Assembly (NCBI GenBank): GCA_964539515.1 | Contig: CAZIJO010000001.1 | Location: 1 to 64,000, forward strand | Length of the DNA: 64,000 nucleotides | Direction: 5' to 3' | Origin: JADLHS01 sp964539515 | GTDB lineage: Bacteria; Verrucomicrobiota; Verrucomicrobiia; Limisphaerales; JADLHS01 | Shown here: piece after piece, positions 33,914-42,637 of the stretch | Numbering within the stretch: the first letter of the stretch is position 1 | Layout: every line of letters starts with the position of its first letter | Translations under genes and position numbers: made by a program | The notes under the pieces: model-generated | What the model was told of the DNA's origin: nothing | The model's database searches: none | Seen by the model: only the letters and a program-made list of their open reading frames with translations

Positions 33914-35332
33914 ATGCATGATTTACGATTTACGATTTGTGGTTTACGCGCCGCACATCCAACCACGCGTAAATCGTACATCGTAAATCGTAAACTTCTT
34001 CGGCTGCTCCTGGGTGTGGTCACGCTAGCCACGTTACCGCTGGTGAACCTGTCCTCCCTCGCGGAATCCCGCTTCCCGCCGCCGGATTTCAGCGAAACGA
34101 ACCATCAGCTGCCCTTCACCACCACACCGCCGGCCCGGGCAGAATGGTTGCAATACCTTGACGTTGCCGTGCTGGCCGGCGGCTTGATCGTTGCGGTCTG
34201 GTTGATCTACCAACGCCGATCGCGCCGCGGGCTCTTCTGGCTTTCGCTGTTTTCGCTCGCGTATTTCGGTTTCTGGCGATTGGGTTGCATCTGCGCCATT
34301 GGCGCGCCGCAAAACATCATTCTGGGTCTGTTCGATGCCGGCTACACGGTGCCGCTGACGGTTATCGCGTTTTTTGCCCTGCCGCTGGTCGTCGCCCTGT
34401 TCGCCGGCCGCGCGTTCTGCGCCGGCGTCTGTCCGCATGGGGCGTTGCAGGATTTGTTGCTGATCAAACCGGTCAAAGTCCCCGCCTGGTTGGAACACGC
34501 CCTTGGGGTTTTGCCGTTCATCTTTCTCGGTTTCGGTCTCTCCTTTGCCGCCACCGGCACGGGTTTTCCGATCTGCCGCTACGATCCGATCGTGCCGGTT
34601 TTCCGGCTGAACGGTCCGGGCCTGCTCATCGCTTTGGCGGCATTCACGCTCATCCTGGGAATGTTTGTGGGGCGACCCTACTGCCGCTTCCTTTGTCCCT
34701 ATGGCGCCCTGCTCAAACTCGCCGCGCTCGCCTCGAAATGGCGCGTGCGTGTCACCCCCGACCTCTGCACCCAATGCCAGCTCTGCGCGAACGCCTGTCC
34801 GTTTGGGGCGATGCGCGAGCCGTCGTCCGGCACCGTCGAACCCAAACGGCTCGGGCCCGAACGCCGCCGGCTCGGCGGGCTCGTCCTGCTGGTGCCGGTG
34901 CTGATCGCGGGCGGCGCCGGGCTGGGCAGCCAGCTGGCCGTGCCGGTTTCGAAATTGAATCCGACCGTCGAACTCGCCGAGCGCCACCTCCGCCAGCAAG
35001 AAAAACGCATGGATTACGGCGTGATGACGCCCGAGACGCTCTCCCTTCAGCGTGCCGAAAACGATCCCGGGGCGTTGCTGAAATCCGCCACCGACCTGCG
35101 CCGTCGCTTCGGGTGGGCGTGTATCGCTTTTGGTGGCTGGGTCGGCTTGGTGTTGGGCGTGAAGCTGGTGAGTCTCTCAGTGCGGACCTTGCGCACGGAT
35201 TTCGAGCCGGACCGGGGAGCCTGTTTCGCTTGCGCCCGGTGTTTTCGTTCTTGTCCGCAGGAACTGGTGCGCGCGGGACTGATGCCCGCGAATGAGCTGC
35301 CCCCGGCGACAGCGACGGGCGTGACAACATGA
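33914..35332 (+). CDS. NapH/MauN-like membrane polyferredoxin
   Basis: This gene encodes 472 residues from ATG 33914. Transmembrane segments lie roughly at residues 35-50, 80-95, 105-120, 140-160, 185-210, 228-245, 310-330 and 410-435. The family motifs CAGVCPHGALQD, CRFLCPYGALLKL, the ferredoxin CTQCQLCANACPFGAM and a final CFACARCFRSCPQEL give two 4Fe-4S clusters and the NapH/NosR-type cysteine-proline loops. The first ~27 codons are built from a palindromic repeat (33920-33995), so the true ancestral start may have been replaced. Its stop overlaps the next start. With the upstream ferredoxin it should form a quinone-linked electron-transfer pair. Confidence 0.88.
   Translation: MHDLRFTICGLRAAHPTTRKSYIVNRKLLRLLLGVVTLATLPLVNLSSLAESRFPPPDFSETNHQLPFTTTPPARAEWLQYLDVAVLAGGLIVAVWLIYQRRSRRGLFWLSLFSLAYFGFWRLGCICAIGAPQNIILGLFDAGYTVPLTVIAFFALPLVVALFAGRAFCAGVCPHGALQDLLLIKPVKVPAWLEHALGVLPFIFLGFGLSFAATGTGFPICRYDPIVPVFRLNGPGLLIALAAFTLILGMFVGRPYCRFLCPYGALLKLAALASKWRVRVTPDLCTQCQLCANACPFGAMREPSSGTVEPKRLGPERRRLGGLVLLVPVLIAGGAGLGSQLAVPVSKLNPTVELAERHLRQQEKRMDYGVMTPETLSLQRAENDPGALLKSATDLRRRFGWACIAFGGWVGLVLGVKLVSLSVRTLRTDFEPDRGACFACARCFRSCPQELVRAGLMPANELPPATATGVTT
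33920..33995. repeat. ATTTACGA palindromic element forming the 5' end of the NapH-like gene
   Basis: Two ~30-base arms (33920-33950 and 33966-33995), made of repeated ATTTACG words, are near-perfect reverse complements (GTTTACGATTTACGAT... in reverse) around a 15-base centre. The element starts six bases after the ATG of the host gene and stays in frame. Confidence 0.9.
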
Positions 35333-37176
35333 CAAATCCTTCCGCCAAACTGAATCCAGCCGATTTGGACGGCGGCGGGAAGCCCAGCGCCACGCAGCCT
35401 CCAGCAAACCCGGCATCGCCCGAAAAAGTGGTGTCGTTGCTGCGCCCTGCTACCATCGTCCGAAATGTCGGCGCGCTTGCGCGTGCCGCCTGGATGGCAG
35501 CTGCCTTTTGTCTGCTGCTCTGCGCGGCGATGCTTTATCAACACCGGATCGCAGCCGAGCATGATCCGTGGAAATCGCCTCAGCTGCTGGCGCTGAAGGC
35601 GAAACTGCGGGCGGCCCCGGCGGATGAAGCCCTGCGGGATGAAATCCGTCAGCTCGATCTCAAATTTCGCCAGCGCTATTTCCGCCGTCTGGCGCTCAAT
35701 GTCACCGGCGGCTGGCTGCTGGTCGCCGGGGTCGGAGTGCTGTTGGTGGCCGCAAGATCAGCCGGGCGCCTGACCCAACCGCTCCCCCGGCCGCAGCGCC
35801 GGACAGACGCCCAATCGCTTGCCTGGCTGGCGGCGTCCCGGGCGCGGTGGGGGGTGACCGGCATCGGCGCGGTCGTCGTCACGGGTTTGCTGGCACTGGC
35901 GTGTACGAGCCAATCCCCGTTGTCGGATCGCGCTGCGGACCCCAACCAGCTGCTCGCCGGCGGTGCAGGCGCGGCCGCCGATGTTCCGTCCCTGGCCGAG
36001 TTCCTGGCCAACTGGCCGAGCTTCCGGGGCGCCGACGGCGGCGGTGCGCGGAAAGCCGATTGGATCCTTAATTTCGACGCGGCGTCCGGTGGGTCTGTCG
36101 TCTGGAAATCGCCGGTCCCCGCGCCCGGTTTCAATTCGCCGGTCGTTTGGAGTAATCGGATCTTTATTTCCGGCGGTGACGTGAAGAAGCGCGAAGTGTT
36201 TGCCTACGACGCCGGGGACGGAAAACTGCTCTGGCAACGCGCCGTCGCGAATGTGCCCGGCAGTCCGGCCACTTTGCCCGAGATTCCCGATGCCACCGGT
36301 TACGCTGCCCCAACGATGGCCACGGATGGTCGGCGGGCCTTTGTGCTGTTTGCCAACGGCGATCTTGCGGCATTCAAGTTCGACGGAATGCTCGCCTGGG
36401 CGAAGCACATCGGCGTGCCGAAGAACATGTATGGCCATGCCAGTTCGCTGGCCATCGCGCCGGGCAAACTCATTGTGCAACTCGATCAGGATGAGGGCGC
36501 GCCTGGTGGTTCGAAGCTACTGGCTTTCGACTGCGCGACGGGACGCCAGCTTTGGGAACGCCCCAAGCCCACACACGGTTCCTGGGCGTCACCCATTATC
36601 GTCGAAGCGGCGGGCAAGTCCCAGATCATCACGCTGGCGCTGCCGTTCGTAATGAGTTCGTCCCTCGCCGACGGCAATGAGTTGTGGCGGGCGGAACTGA
36701 TGGAAGGCGAAATCACGCCCTCGCCCGTTTTTGCGGGGGGATGGCTGATCGTGGTCAATCCGGGGAACAAACTGTTCGCGCTTCGTCCGGACGGCGCCGG
36801 TGACGTCTCCAAATCCCACGTCGGGTGGACAGCCGAGGACAGCATTCCCGATGTAACCAGTCCGGTCAGCAACGGGGAATTGGTTTTTACCGTGACGAGT
36901 GGCGGGGTGCTAACGTGTTTTGACCTCAAGGACGGAAAACTAATCTGGCAAAAGGAATTGGAGCTGGAGGTGCAATCGTCCCCGGCCATTATCGGCAGCC
37001 AGTTGTTTGTGCTCGGCACCAAGGGTCAGGCCGTCCTGATGAGCGTGGGCCGGGAATTCAAGGAAGTGGGCCGGGTCAAGTTTGACGACACGTTCCACGC
37101 CAGCCCGGCGATGGCGAACAACCACCTGTATCTGCGCGGGGCGACCAACCTGTGGTGTCTGGGGGAAAAGAAATGA
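35329..37176 (+). CDS. Membrane-bound PQQ-like beta-propeller protein
   Basis: This gene encodes 615 residues. Three hydrophobic helices lie at about 48-66, 112-132 and 170-190 (WMAAAFCLLLCAAML, GGWLLVAGVGVLLVAA, TGIGAVVVTGLLALACTS). A propeller fills about 205-615, opening with ANWPSFRGADGGG and containing blades such as YDAGDGKLLWQRA, DCATGRQLWERP and DLKDGKLIWQKE. It overlaps the NapH-like gene by four bases. It is a second propeller in the operon, larger and with its own membrane domain, so the periplasmic face of the complex would carry two. Cofactor content is unknown; no haem site is present. Confidence 0.87.
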   Translation: MTNPSAKLNPADLDGGGKPSATQPPANPASPEKVVSLLRPATIVRNVGALARAAWMAAAFCLLLCAAMLYQHRIAAEHDPWKSPQLLALKAKLRAAPADEALRDEIRQLDLKFRQRYFRRLALNVTGGWLLVAGVGVLLVAARSAGRLTQPLPRPQRRTDAQSLAWLAASRARWGVTGIGAVVVTGLLALACTSQSPLSDRAADPNQLLAGGAGAAADVPSLAEFLANWPSFRGADGGGARKADWILNFDAASGGSVVWKSPVPAPGFNSPVVWSNRIFISGGDVKKREVFAYDAGDGKLLWQRAVANVPGSPATLPEIPDATGYAAPTMATDGRRAFVLFANGDLAAFKFDGMLAWAKHIGVPKNMYGHASSLAIAPGKLIVQLDQDEGAPGGSKLLAFDCATGRQLWERPKPTHGSWASPIIVEAAGKSQIITLALPFVMSSSLADGNELWRAELMEGEITPSPVFAGGWLIVVNPGNKLFALRPDGAGDVSKSHVGWTAEDSIPDVTSPVSNGELVFTVTSGGVLTCFDLKDGKLIWQKELELEVQSSPAIIGSQLFVLGTKGQAVLMSVGREFKEVGRVKFDDTFHASPAMANNHLYLRGATNLWCLGEKK

Positions 37177-37203
37177 GCGATCCGATCCTGGTTGAATCAT
37201 CAA

Positions 37204-39849
37204 ATGCCCATTGACCTGACCATTGCGGACGAGGCCGTGGCACGCATAGGCCGCAAGCCCGAAGCGTTGATCCCGATCTTGCAAGCGTTGCAGGAGCGTT
37301 ACGGCTATCTGCCGGAGGCGGCGTTGCGTCGCGTCTGCGAGACAACGCAGATCAAGCCCGCAGCGGTCATGGGCGTGGCATCGTTCTATGACATGTTCCG
37401 GATGCAGCCCACCGGCAAACATGTGGTGCGGGTGTGCCGGGGGACGGCCTGTCACGTGGCCGGCGCGGAGCGCGTGGAGGACGCGCTGCGGCGGCATCTG
37501 CAAATTCCCAATGACGCCGATACCGATCGCGACGGGCAGTTCACCATCGAACAGGTCGCGTGCCTGGGCACATGCACCCTCGCACCGGTGGTACGCATTG
37601 GCGAATCCACGATGGGTTATGCCACCGCCGAAAAAGTGCCCGAGCTGATGCGGGATTTTCTCGCGAGCCAGGCCATGGCAACGACCGTGAAGTCCACCGA
37701 AGGCAAGGGCGGCAATGGGGGTGCCGGCATCGCCGAAATCCACGTCGGGCTCGGCTCGTGTTGCATGGCGAAGGGGAGCGACCGTCTGTTTCATGCCCTG
37801 CGCGAGAGCGCGGCGACGGGGGGCGTAAACGTGGTGGTGAAGCGGGTGGGGTGCGTGGGGATGTGCCATCGGACGCCGATGGTTGAGGTCGCGACGCCGG
37901 GGGGCAAAGGTGAGTTTTACGCCGGGCTTTCGCCGGAGCAGGCCCGGGCGTTGGTCCAACGGCATTTCAAACCGCGCGGTTTGGTCCAGCGCGCGAGTCG
38001 GCTTTGGACGCGCGTTTTGGATGGCTTGTTACTCGACGACACGGGCGAGCAACGCAAGGTGCAGCATTTCTCGATGAGCAAGCGCGACCCGGCGGTGCGG
38101 GCGTTTCTGGACCGGCAGGTCCACATCGCCACGGAACATTTCGGACGGCTGGACCCGTTGGATTTGGACGAGTATTTGGCGAACGATGGATTTGCCGCGT
38201 TGGCGAAATGTTTGGGTAGTGATTTGAACAACCGCCCTCACCCCAACCCTCTCCCCCAAGGGAGGGGGAATGGTTCGCCAGCGTTTGAAAAGGCGAAAAT
38301 CGGAGATGACCCAGGGGTGTTGGAGCGATCCGTAGACGGACGACTGCTGTTCCCTCTCCCTGGGGGAGAGGGTCAGGGTGAGGGCGAGCGTGGCTCGCAA
38401 AGTGAAATTGCTCAGAGCATCCTGCCATCGGCAGTTACGCGGGAAGCCATCATCTCAACGATCGAGAAATCCGGGTTGCGCGGGCGGGGTGGGGCGGGAT
38501 TTCCCTCCGGACAAAAATGGCGCGTCGTTGCCCAGCAAGCCGGTGATACAAAATATGTGATCTGCAACGGCGACGAGGGCGATCCCGGGGCCTTCATGGA
38601 CCGGATGATACTCGAATCATTTCCCTACCGGGTCATTGAAGGGCTGGCGATTGCGGCGGTGGCGGTCGGAGCGCGTGAAGGGATTTTCTACATCCGTCAC
38701 GAGTATCCGCTGGCGGTGAAGCGGGTGCGCGCAGCCATTGCCGAATTGGAGCAACGGGGCTGGTTGGGGGAAAGACTGCTGGGGGTGGGAGCGTTCCTAA
38801 CCCCATCCTCTTCCCCATCTGATGGAGAGCGGGTGGCGAAGCCGGGTGAGGGGTTGGCGGCTGGCTACCCGCTCAAGCTCTCGGTTTTCGAGGGCGCCGG
38901 CGCGTTTGTTTGCGGCGAAGAGACGGCGTTGATCGCTTCCATCGAAGGCGAGCGTGGCATGCCGAAGTTGCGCCCGCCGTTTCCAGCGCAGGAAGGACTC
39001 TGGGACAAGCCGACGCTCATCAATAATGTCGAGACGCTGGCCATGGTGCCGTGGATCCTGCGGAACGGGGCGGAGCAGTTTGCCGCCATCGGTACCGCCA
39101 AGAGCAAAGGCACGAAGGTTTTTGCCCTGGCGGGCAAGATCCGCCGCGGCGGCCTCATTGAAGTCCCGATGGGGACAACGATTCGCGAGATCGTGGAGGA
39201 AATTGGTGGCGGCGCGGCGGAGGGGCGGCGGTTCAAGGCGGTCCAGATCGGCGGGCCGAGCGGGGGCTGCGTCCCGGCGCGGCTCGCGGACACCCCGGTG
39301 GATTTTGAATCGTTGCGCGAAGTGGGTGCGATCATGGGCAGCGGCGGACTGGTGGTGCTCGACGACACCAGCTGCATGGTGGACATCGCGCGGTATTTCC
39401 TCCAGTTCACGCAGGATCAATCCTGCGGCAAATGCACGTTCTGTCGCATCGGGACCAAACGGATGCTCGACATCCTCGAGCGCCTTTGCACCGGCAAAGC
39501 GACCCGCTCCCACCTCGAAGAACTCGAACGGCTCGCGGCCCAGGTCGGGGCCGGCAGCTTGTGCGGGCTGGGTAAAACCGCCCCCAATCCGGTGCTGACG
39601 ACGCTCCGTTATTTCCGCGAAGAGTACGAAGCGCACCTGCAAGGCCGTTGTCCCGCGCGTAAATGCACCGCGCTGATCCATTACACGATCAACGCCGATT
39701 GCACCGGTTGCACCCTCTGCGCGCAGCAGTGTCCGGTGGAAGCGATCCCGATGCTGCCGTACGCCCGGCACGTGATTGATGACGCCAAGTGTACCCGATG
39801 CGACACATGTCGGCTGGTGTGTCCGCATAATGCCGTGGAGTTGAAATGA
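37204..39849 (+). CDS. NuoE-ferredoxin-NuoF fusion, NADH-oxidising iron-sulfur flavoprotein
   Basis: ATG 37204 gives 881 residues. Residues ~1-158 match NuoE/HoxE (YGYLPEAALRRV, CRGTACHVAGA, CLGTCTLAPVVRIG). Residues ~175-260 form a thioredoxin-like 2Fe-2S domain (GSCCMAKGS, VGCVGMCHRTP). Residues ~405-735 match NuoF, with the FMN/NADH sites GRGGAGFPSGQKW and CNGDEGDPGAFMDRM, an SLBB part, and the 4Fe-4S motif CGKCTFCRIGTKRM. The C-terminus adds two ferredoxin clusters (CTGCTLCAQQCPVEAI, CTRCDTCRLVCPHNAV). This is the layout of HydB/HndC-type diaphorase subunits with HydC fused in front. Two palindromic repeats are inserted in frame at about 344-394 and 531-552. It should oxidise NADH in the cytoplasm. 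Confidence 0.92.
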   Translation: MPIDLTIADEAVARIGRKPEALIPILQALQERYGYLPEAALRRVCETTQIKPAAVMGVASFYDMFRMQPTGKHVVRVCRGTACHVAGAERVEDALRRHLQIPNDADTDRDGQFTIEQVACLGTCTLAPVVRIGESTMGYATAEKVPELMRDFLASQAMATTVKSTEGKGGNGGAGIAEIHVGLGSCCMAKGSDRLFHALRESAATGGVNVVVKRVGCVGMCHRTPMVEVATPGGKGEFYAGLSPEQARALVQRHFKPRGLVQRASRLWTRVLDGLLLDDTGEQRKVQHFSMSKRDPAVRAFLDRQVHIATEHFGRLDPLDLDEYLANDGFAALAKCLGSDLNNRPHPNPLPQGRGNGSPAFEKAKIGDDPGVLERSVDGRLLFPLPGGEGQGEGERGSQSEIAQSILPSAVTREAIISTIEKSGLRGRGGAGFPSGQKWRVVAQQAGDTKYVICNGDEGDPGAFMDRMILESFPYRVIEGLAIAAVAVGAREGIFYIRHEYPLAVKRVRAAIAELEQRGWLGERLLGVGAFLTPSSSPSDGERVAKPGEGLAAGYPLKLSVFEGAGAFVCGEETALIASIEGERGMPKLRPPFPAQEGLWDKPTLINNVETLAMVPWILRNGAEQFAAIGTAKSKGTKVFALAGKIRRGGLIEVPMGTTIREIVEEIGGGAAEGRRFKAVQIGGPSGGCVPARLADTPVDFESLREVGAIMGSGGLVVLDDTSCMVDIARYFLQFTQDQSCGKCTFCRIGTKRMLDILERLCTGKATRSHLEELERLAAQVGAGSLCGLGKTAPNPVLTTLRYFREEYEAHLQGRCPARKCTALIHYTINADCTGCTLCAQQCPVEAIPMLPYARHVIDDAKCTRCDTCRLVCPHNAVELK
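38235..38384. repeat. Palindromic element inserted in frame in the NuoEF fusion (first)
   Basis: Arms at 38235-38262 (CCCTCACCCCAACCCTCTCC...) and 38358-38384 are inverted copies with few mismatches, separated by about 95 bases. In protein they give HPNPLPQGRG and FPLPGGEGQGEGE, the tell-tale translation of a repeat class I recall as common in many bacterial genomes. It sits between the 2Fe-2S and NuoF domains. Confidence 0.92.
38796..38857. repeat. Second in-frame repeat in the NuoEF fusion
   Basis: The segment begins CCTAACCCCATCCTCTTCCC and ends GGGTGAGGGGTTGG, inverted ends of a related widespread element that also contains GGGTGGCGAAGCCGGGTGAG. It encodes LTPSSSPSDGERVAKPGEGL inside the NuoF part, between GERLLGVGAF and AAGYPLKLSV, where normal family members are contiguous. 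Confidence 0.85.
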
Positions 39850-41435
39850 GCGACCCGTTCACCATCAGCATCGATCGCCGGCCGGTTCAAGTCCGACCGG
39901 GCGAAAGCGTGTTGACCGCGGCGCGCCGGCTGGCCATTGATATTCCGACCCTCTGCTATCTGGAAAAGTGCGGGCCGCTCAACACCTGCCAGGTCTGCCT
40001 GGTGAAGCTTAACGGCAAGCTGGTGCCGTCCTGCGGGACAAAGGTCGCGCCCGGAATGGTGGTGGAGAGTGAGACGGAGGAAGTGCACGAGGCGCGGCGC
40101 ACGGCGTTGGAGCTTTTGTTCAGCGATCATGTGGGCGATTGCCTGTCACCCTGTCACCGGTTGTGCCCCCTGATGCTGAACATTCCGCAAATGTTGCGGC
40201 ACATTGAAGCGGAACGATTGGACGACGCGATCGCCACGGTACGGCAGGCTTTGCCGCTGGCAGGCGTGCTGGGGCGGTTGTGTCACCATCCATGTGAACA
40301 GGGCTGTCGGCGGGGCAACTGGGATTCGCCCGCCGCGATCCGCGACATGGAACGCTTTGTCACCGATCAGGATCTCAAAAATGCCGGGCCCTACGTGCCG
40401 GGGACCAAGCCCGCCTCGGGGAAGACGGTGGTCATCATTGGCGCGGGACCGGCAGGGTTGGCGGCCGCCTATTATCTCTCGCGCGAGGGACATGGTGTCA
40501 CCGTGGTGGATCGTCAGCCGCGCGCCGGAGGCACTTTGCGGGAGGTGAGTGAAAGCCAGCTGCCCGGTTCCGTTTTGGAAGCGGAACTCGCCCTGCTTGC
40601 GCGGCAGGTCGTTGATTTCAAGCTGGGAGTGGAACTTGGCCAGCACGTCACGGTGGAGGGGCTGGCGCGCGGGTTTGGGGCGGTATTAGTGGCGACGGGA
40701 GAGCTGGGGCAGGAAGATGGTACCCGGATGGGCTTGCCGATGGCGGGGAAATTTGTCAAAGCGGATCCCAACACCTGCCAGACTTTGATCGAGAAGGTCT
40801 TCGCTGCCGGCAGTGTGGTGCGGCCGCAGAAACAACTCGTGAAAGCCATGGCCGAAGGACGGGCGGCGGCGGAGTGCGTGCACCGGTTTTTGAGCGGCCA
40901 GCCCGTGCGGCGACCGGAAAAGCCCTTCTCCAGCATCATGGGCAAGGTGGATCCGGGCGAGCTGAAGGCGTTTCTCCGCGCGACCCACGCGGGCGGGAGC
41001 GTGTCGCCCTGCGACCGTTGTGCCGGGCACACGCGGCAGGAAGCGGCCCTGGAGTCGTCGCGTTGTCTGCACTGCGACTGCCGTTCCTCCGGCAATTGCG
41101 TGTTGCAGCACTACGCGCAGACGTATGGGGCGAACGCGAGCCGTTTCCGCACGGAGCGCCGGGAGTTTGACCAGCAGCTGCAACCGGGCGGCATCATTTT
41201 CGAACCGGGCAAATGCATCCTGTGCGGCATCTGCGTGAAGCTCACCGAAATGGCGGCCGAGCCGCTGGGCTTGACCTTCATCGGGCGCGGCTTTGATGTG
41301 AAGCTGAGCGCGCCATTTAGTCAGGCCATCGAGGCAGGGCTGCAGCAGGTGGCGGCGGAGTGTGTGCAGCATTGCCCGACGGGCGCGCTGGTTTTCAAGA
41401 ACGGGAAACCGAATTCCGCCGCCGGGGAAAAATGA
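39846..41435 (+). CDS. GltD-like iron-sulfur flavoprotein lacking the NAD(P)-binding domain
   Basis: This gene encodes 529 residues; its start overlaps the stop of the NuoEF fusion by four bases. Residues 1-75 form a NuoG-type 2Fe-2S domain (CYLEKCGPLNTCQVC ... CGTK). Cysteine motifs CLSPCHRLCP and CHHPCEQGC near 99-150 match the N-terminal clusters of GltD. FAD binding is shown by VVIIGAGPAGLAAAYYLS near 194. The central NAD(P)H Rossmann domain of GltD is missing: the chain goes from ATGELGQ directly to FAAGSVVRPQKQLVKAMAEG, the closing FAD motif. The C-terminal third has further cysteine groups (CDRCAGH, CLHCDCRSSGNC, CILCGIC, CVQHCPTGAL). It should take electrons from the NuoEF partner. 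Confidence 0.88.
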   Translation: MSDPFTISIDRRPVQVRPGESVLTAARRLAIDIPTLCYLEKCGPLNTCQVCLVKLNGKLVPSCGTKVAPGMVVESETEEVHEARRTALELLFSDHVGDCLSPCHRLCPLMLNIPQMLRHIEAERLDDAIATVRQALPLAGVLGRLCHHPCEQGCRRGNWDSPAAIRDMERFVTDQDLKNAGPYVPGTKPASGKTVVIIGAGPAGLAAAYYLSREGHGVTVVDRQPRAGGTLREVSESQLPGSVLEAELALLARQVVDFKLGVELGQHVTVEGLARGFGAVLVATGELGQEDGTRMGLPMAGKFVKADPNTCQTLIEKVFAAGSVVRPQKQLVKAMAEGRAAAECVHRFLSGQPVRRPEKPFSSIMGKVDPGELKAFLRATHAGGSVSPCDRCAGHTRQEAALESSRCLHCDCRSSGNCVLQHYAQTYGANASRFRTERREFDQQLQPGGIIFEPGKCILCGICVKLTEMAAEPLGLTFIGRGFDVKLSAPFSQAIEAGLQQVAAECVQHCPTGALVFKNGKPNSAAGEK

Positions 41436-41523
41436 GGCGGCCGGCCGGCCCGTTACGGATACCGGGGGTTCAGCCGCCGGAATCTCACTTTCCTTGTGGT
41501 GGCGAATCGTGTTAATTGCGCCC

Positions 41524-42408
41524 ATGAAAATGAACTTGAAAAATGCGGCCGTCGGGCTGGTCGCCGTGCTGCTGACCGCCGGTTGCCGTACGCCCGCCGG
41601 GCGAAGCGCGGACGCCGGCCCGCAGGGCAGTTTCACCGGAACGTTGGGCCTGCAACTCTACAGTCTGCGCGATCAATTCGCGAAAGATGTGCCGGGGACG
41701 GTCAAATTGGTGCACGAGTTCGGCTTTCGCGAGGTGGAACTGGCCGGCACTTACGGGATGGTGCCGGAAGAATTGCGGGCTTTGCTGGCAGTCAATCACC
41801 TGAACGCAGTTGCGGGGCATTTCAGTTACGAACGTTTTCGGGATGACCCGGCGGGCGTCGCCAAGGAAGCCCAGGCCCTCGGCTTGGATTACGCCGGAGT
41901 TGCGTGGATTCCGCACGACGGCCCCCTCACGGCGGCCAAGGTGCGCGAGACCGCGCAGGTTTTCAACCGCGCCGGCGAGGTGCTGGCCCGCCACGGCATC
42001 AAGTTTTACTACCACAATCACGGTTACGAATTCGTGCCGTATGAGGATGGCACTTTGTTCGACCTGCTGGTCCGCGAAACCAAGCCGGAGTTTGTCAGTT
42101 TTCAGATGGACGTGGTTTGGGTGGTGTTCCCCGGTCAGGATCCGGTGAAGTTGCTGGAAAAACACGGCCACCGCTGGTCTTCGATGCACGTCAAAGATTT
42201 AAGGAAAGGGGTGGCCACTGGCTCGCTGTCCGGCAGCACGGATCCGAAAAACGACGTGGCGGTGGGCAAAGGGCAGGCGGACTGGCCGGCGCTGCTCCGC
42301 GCCGCCAAACAGGCGGGCGTAAAATACTATTTTATTGAGGACGAATCGCCTTCCGTGTTGCAACAGATTCCAGAGAGCTTGATGTATCTGGAACAGGTTC
42401 AGTTTTGA
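41524..42408 (+). CDS. Sugar phosphate isomerase/epimerase-like TIM-barrel lipoprotein
   Basis: ATG 41524 gives 294 residues; the frame is open from 41362 but only this start exposes a lipoprotein signal (VAVLLTAGC). The mature part is an AP-endonuclease-2/xylose-isomerase-like barrel: GLQLYSLRDQF near 42, EFGFREVELAGTYG, YYHNHGYEFVP with the metal-binding type His, FQMDVVWVVFPGQDPVKLLE, and SMHVKDLRKG. Family members often act on inositol or keto-sugars; this one is attached to a membrane on the outside. It lies 88 bases after the redox operon on the same strand, and it is not clear whether it belongs to it. Confidence 0.9.
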   Translation: MKMNLKNAAVGLVAVLLTAGCRTPAGRSADAGPQGSFTGTLGLQLYSLRDQFAKDVPGTVKLVHEFGFREVELAGTYGMVPEELRALLAVNHLNAVAGHFSYERFRDDPAGVAKEAQALGLDYAGVAWIPHDGPLTAAKVRETAQVFNRAGEVLARHGIKFYYHNHGYEFVPYEDGTLFDLLVRETKPEFVSFQMDVVWVVFPGQDPVKLLEKHGHRWSSMHVKDLRKGVATGSLSGSTDPKNDVAVGKGQADWPALLRAAKQAGVKYYFIEDESPSVLQQIPESLMYLEQVQF

Positions 42409-42637
42409 CCGGACCGGCCGCACCTGCACTCATTTCAATTCGTCCGCCCTATTTCATGAGTTTGCCGCCGTTCGCCCCAGCGAGGTGACTGAAACACAAC
42501 GCAAAAAGCCCGCGGATCAATTCGCGTGGCGGGCGGCGTGGAAAGCGCCCGGCGCAGGATTGGTCGCGGCCCGTGCAAGCCGAGGGTCTCATGGAAAAGA
42601 GCTTTCGCGCCTCCCGCAACTCGTATTGAATCCCGCA

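Noticed and set aside
34034..34999. 321-residue minus-strand frame opposite the NapH-like gene
   Set aside because: Composition is Arg/Gln/Glu-rich nonsense, while the sense strand has full cysteine motifs and membrane helices.
40686..41636. 316-residue minus-strand frame opposite the GltD-like gene
   Set aside because: Opposite a gene with FAD and Fe-S motifs; no support of its own.
30496..42408. [FeFe]- or [NiFe]-hydrogenase operon
   Set aside because: NuoEF-like and GltD-like subunits suggested this, but no H-cluster motifs, no NiFe large subunit and no maturation genes are present.
42508..42534. Terminator-like hairpin with T-run on the minus strand
   Set aside because: The stem is interrupted by a bulge and there is no minus-strand gene ending here.
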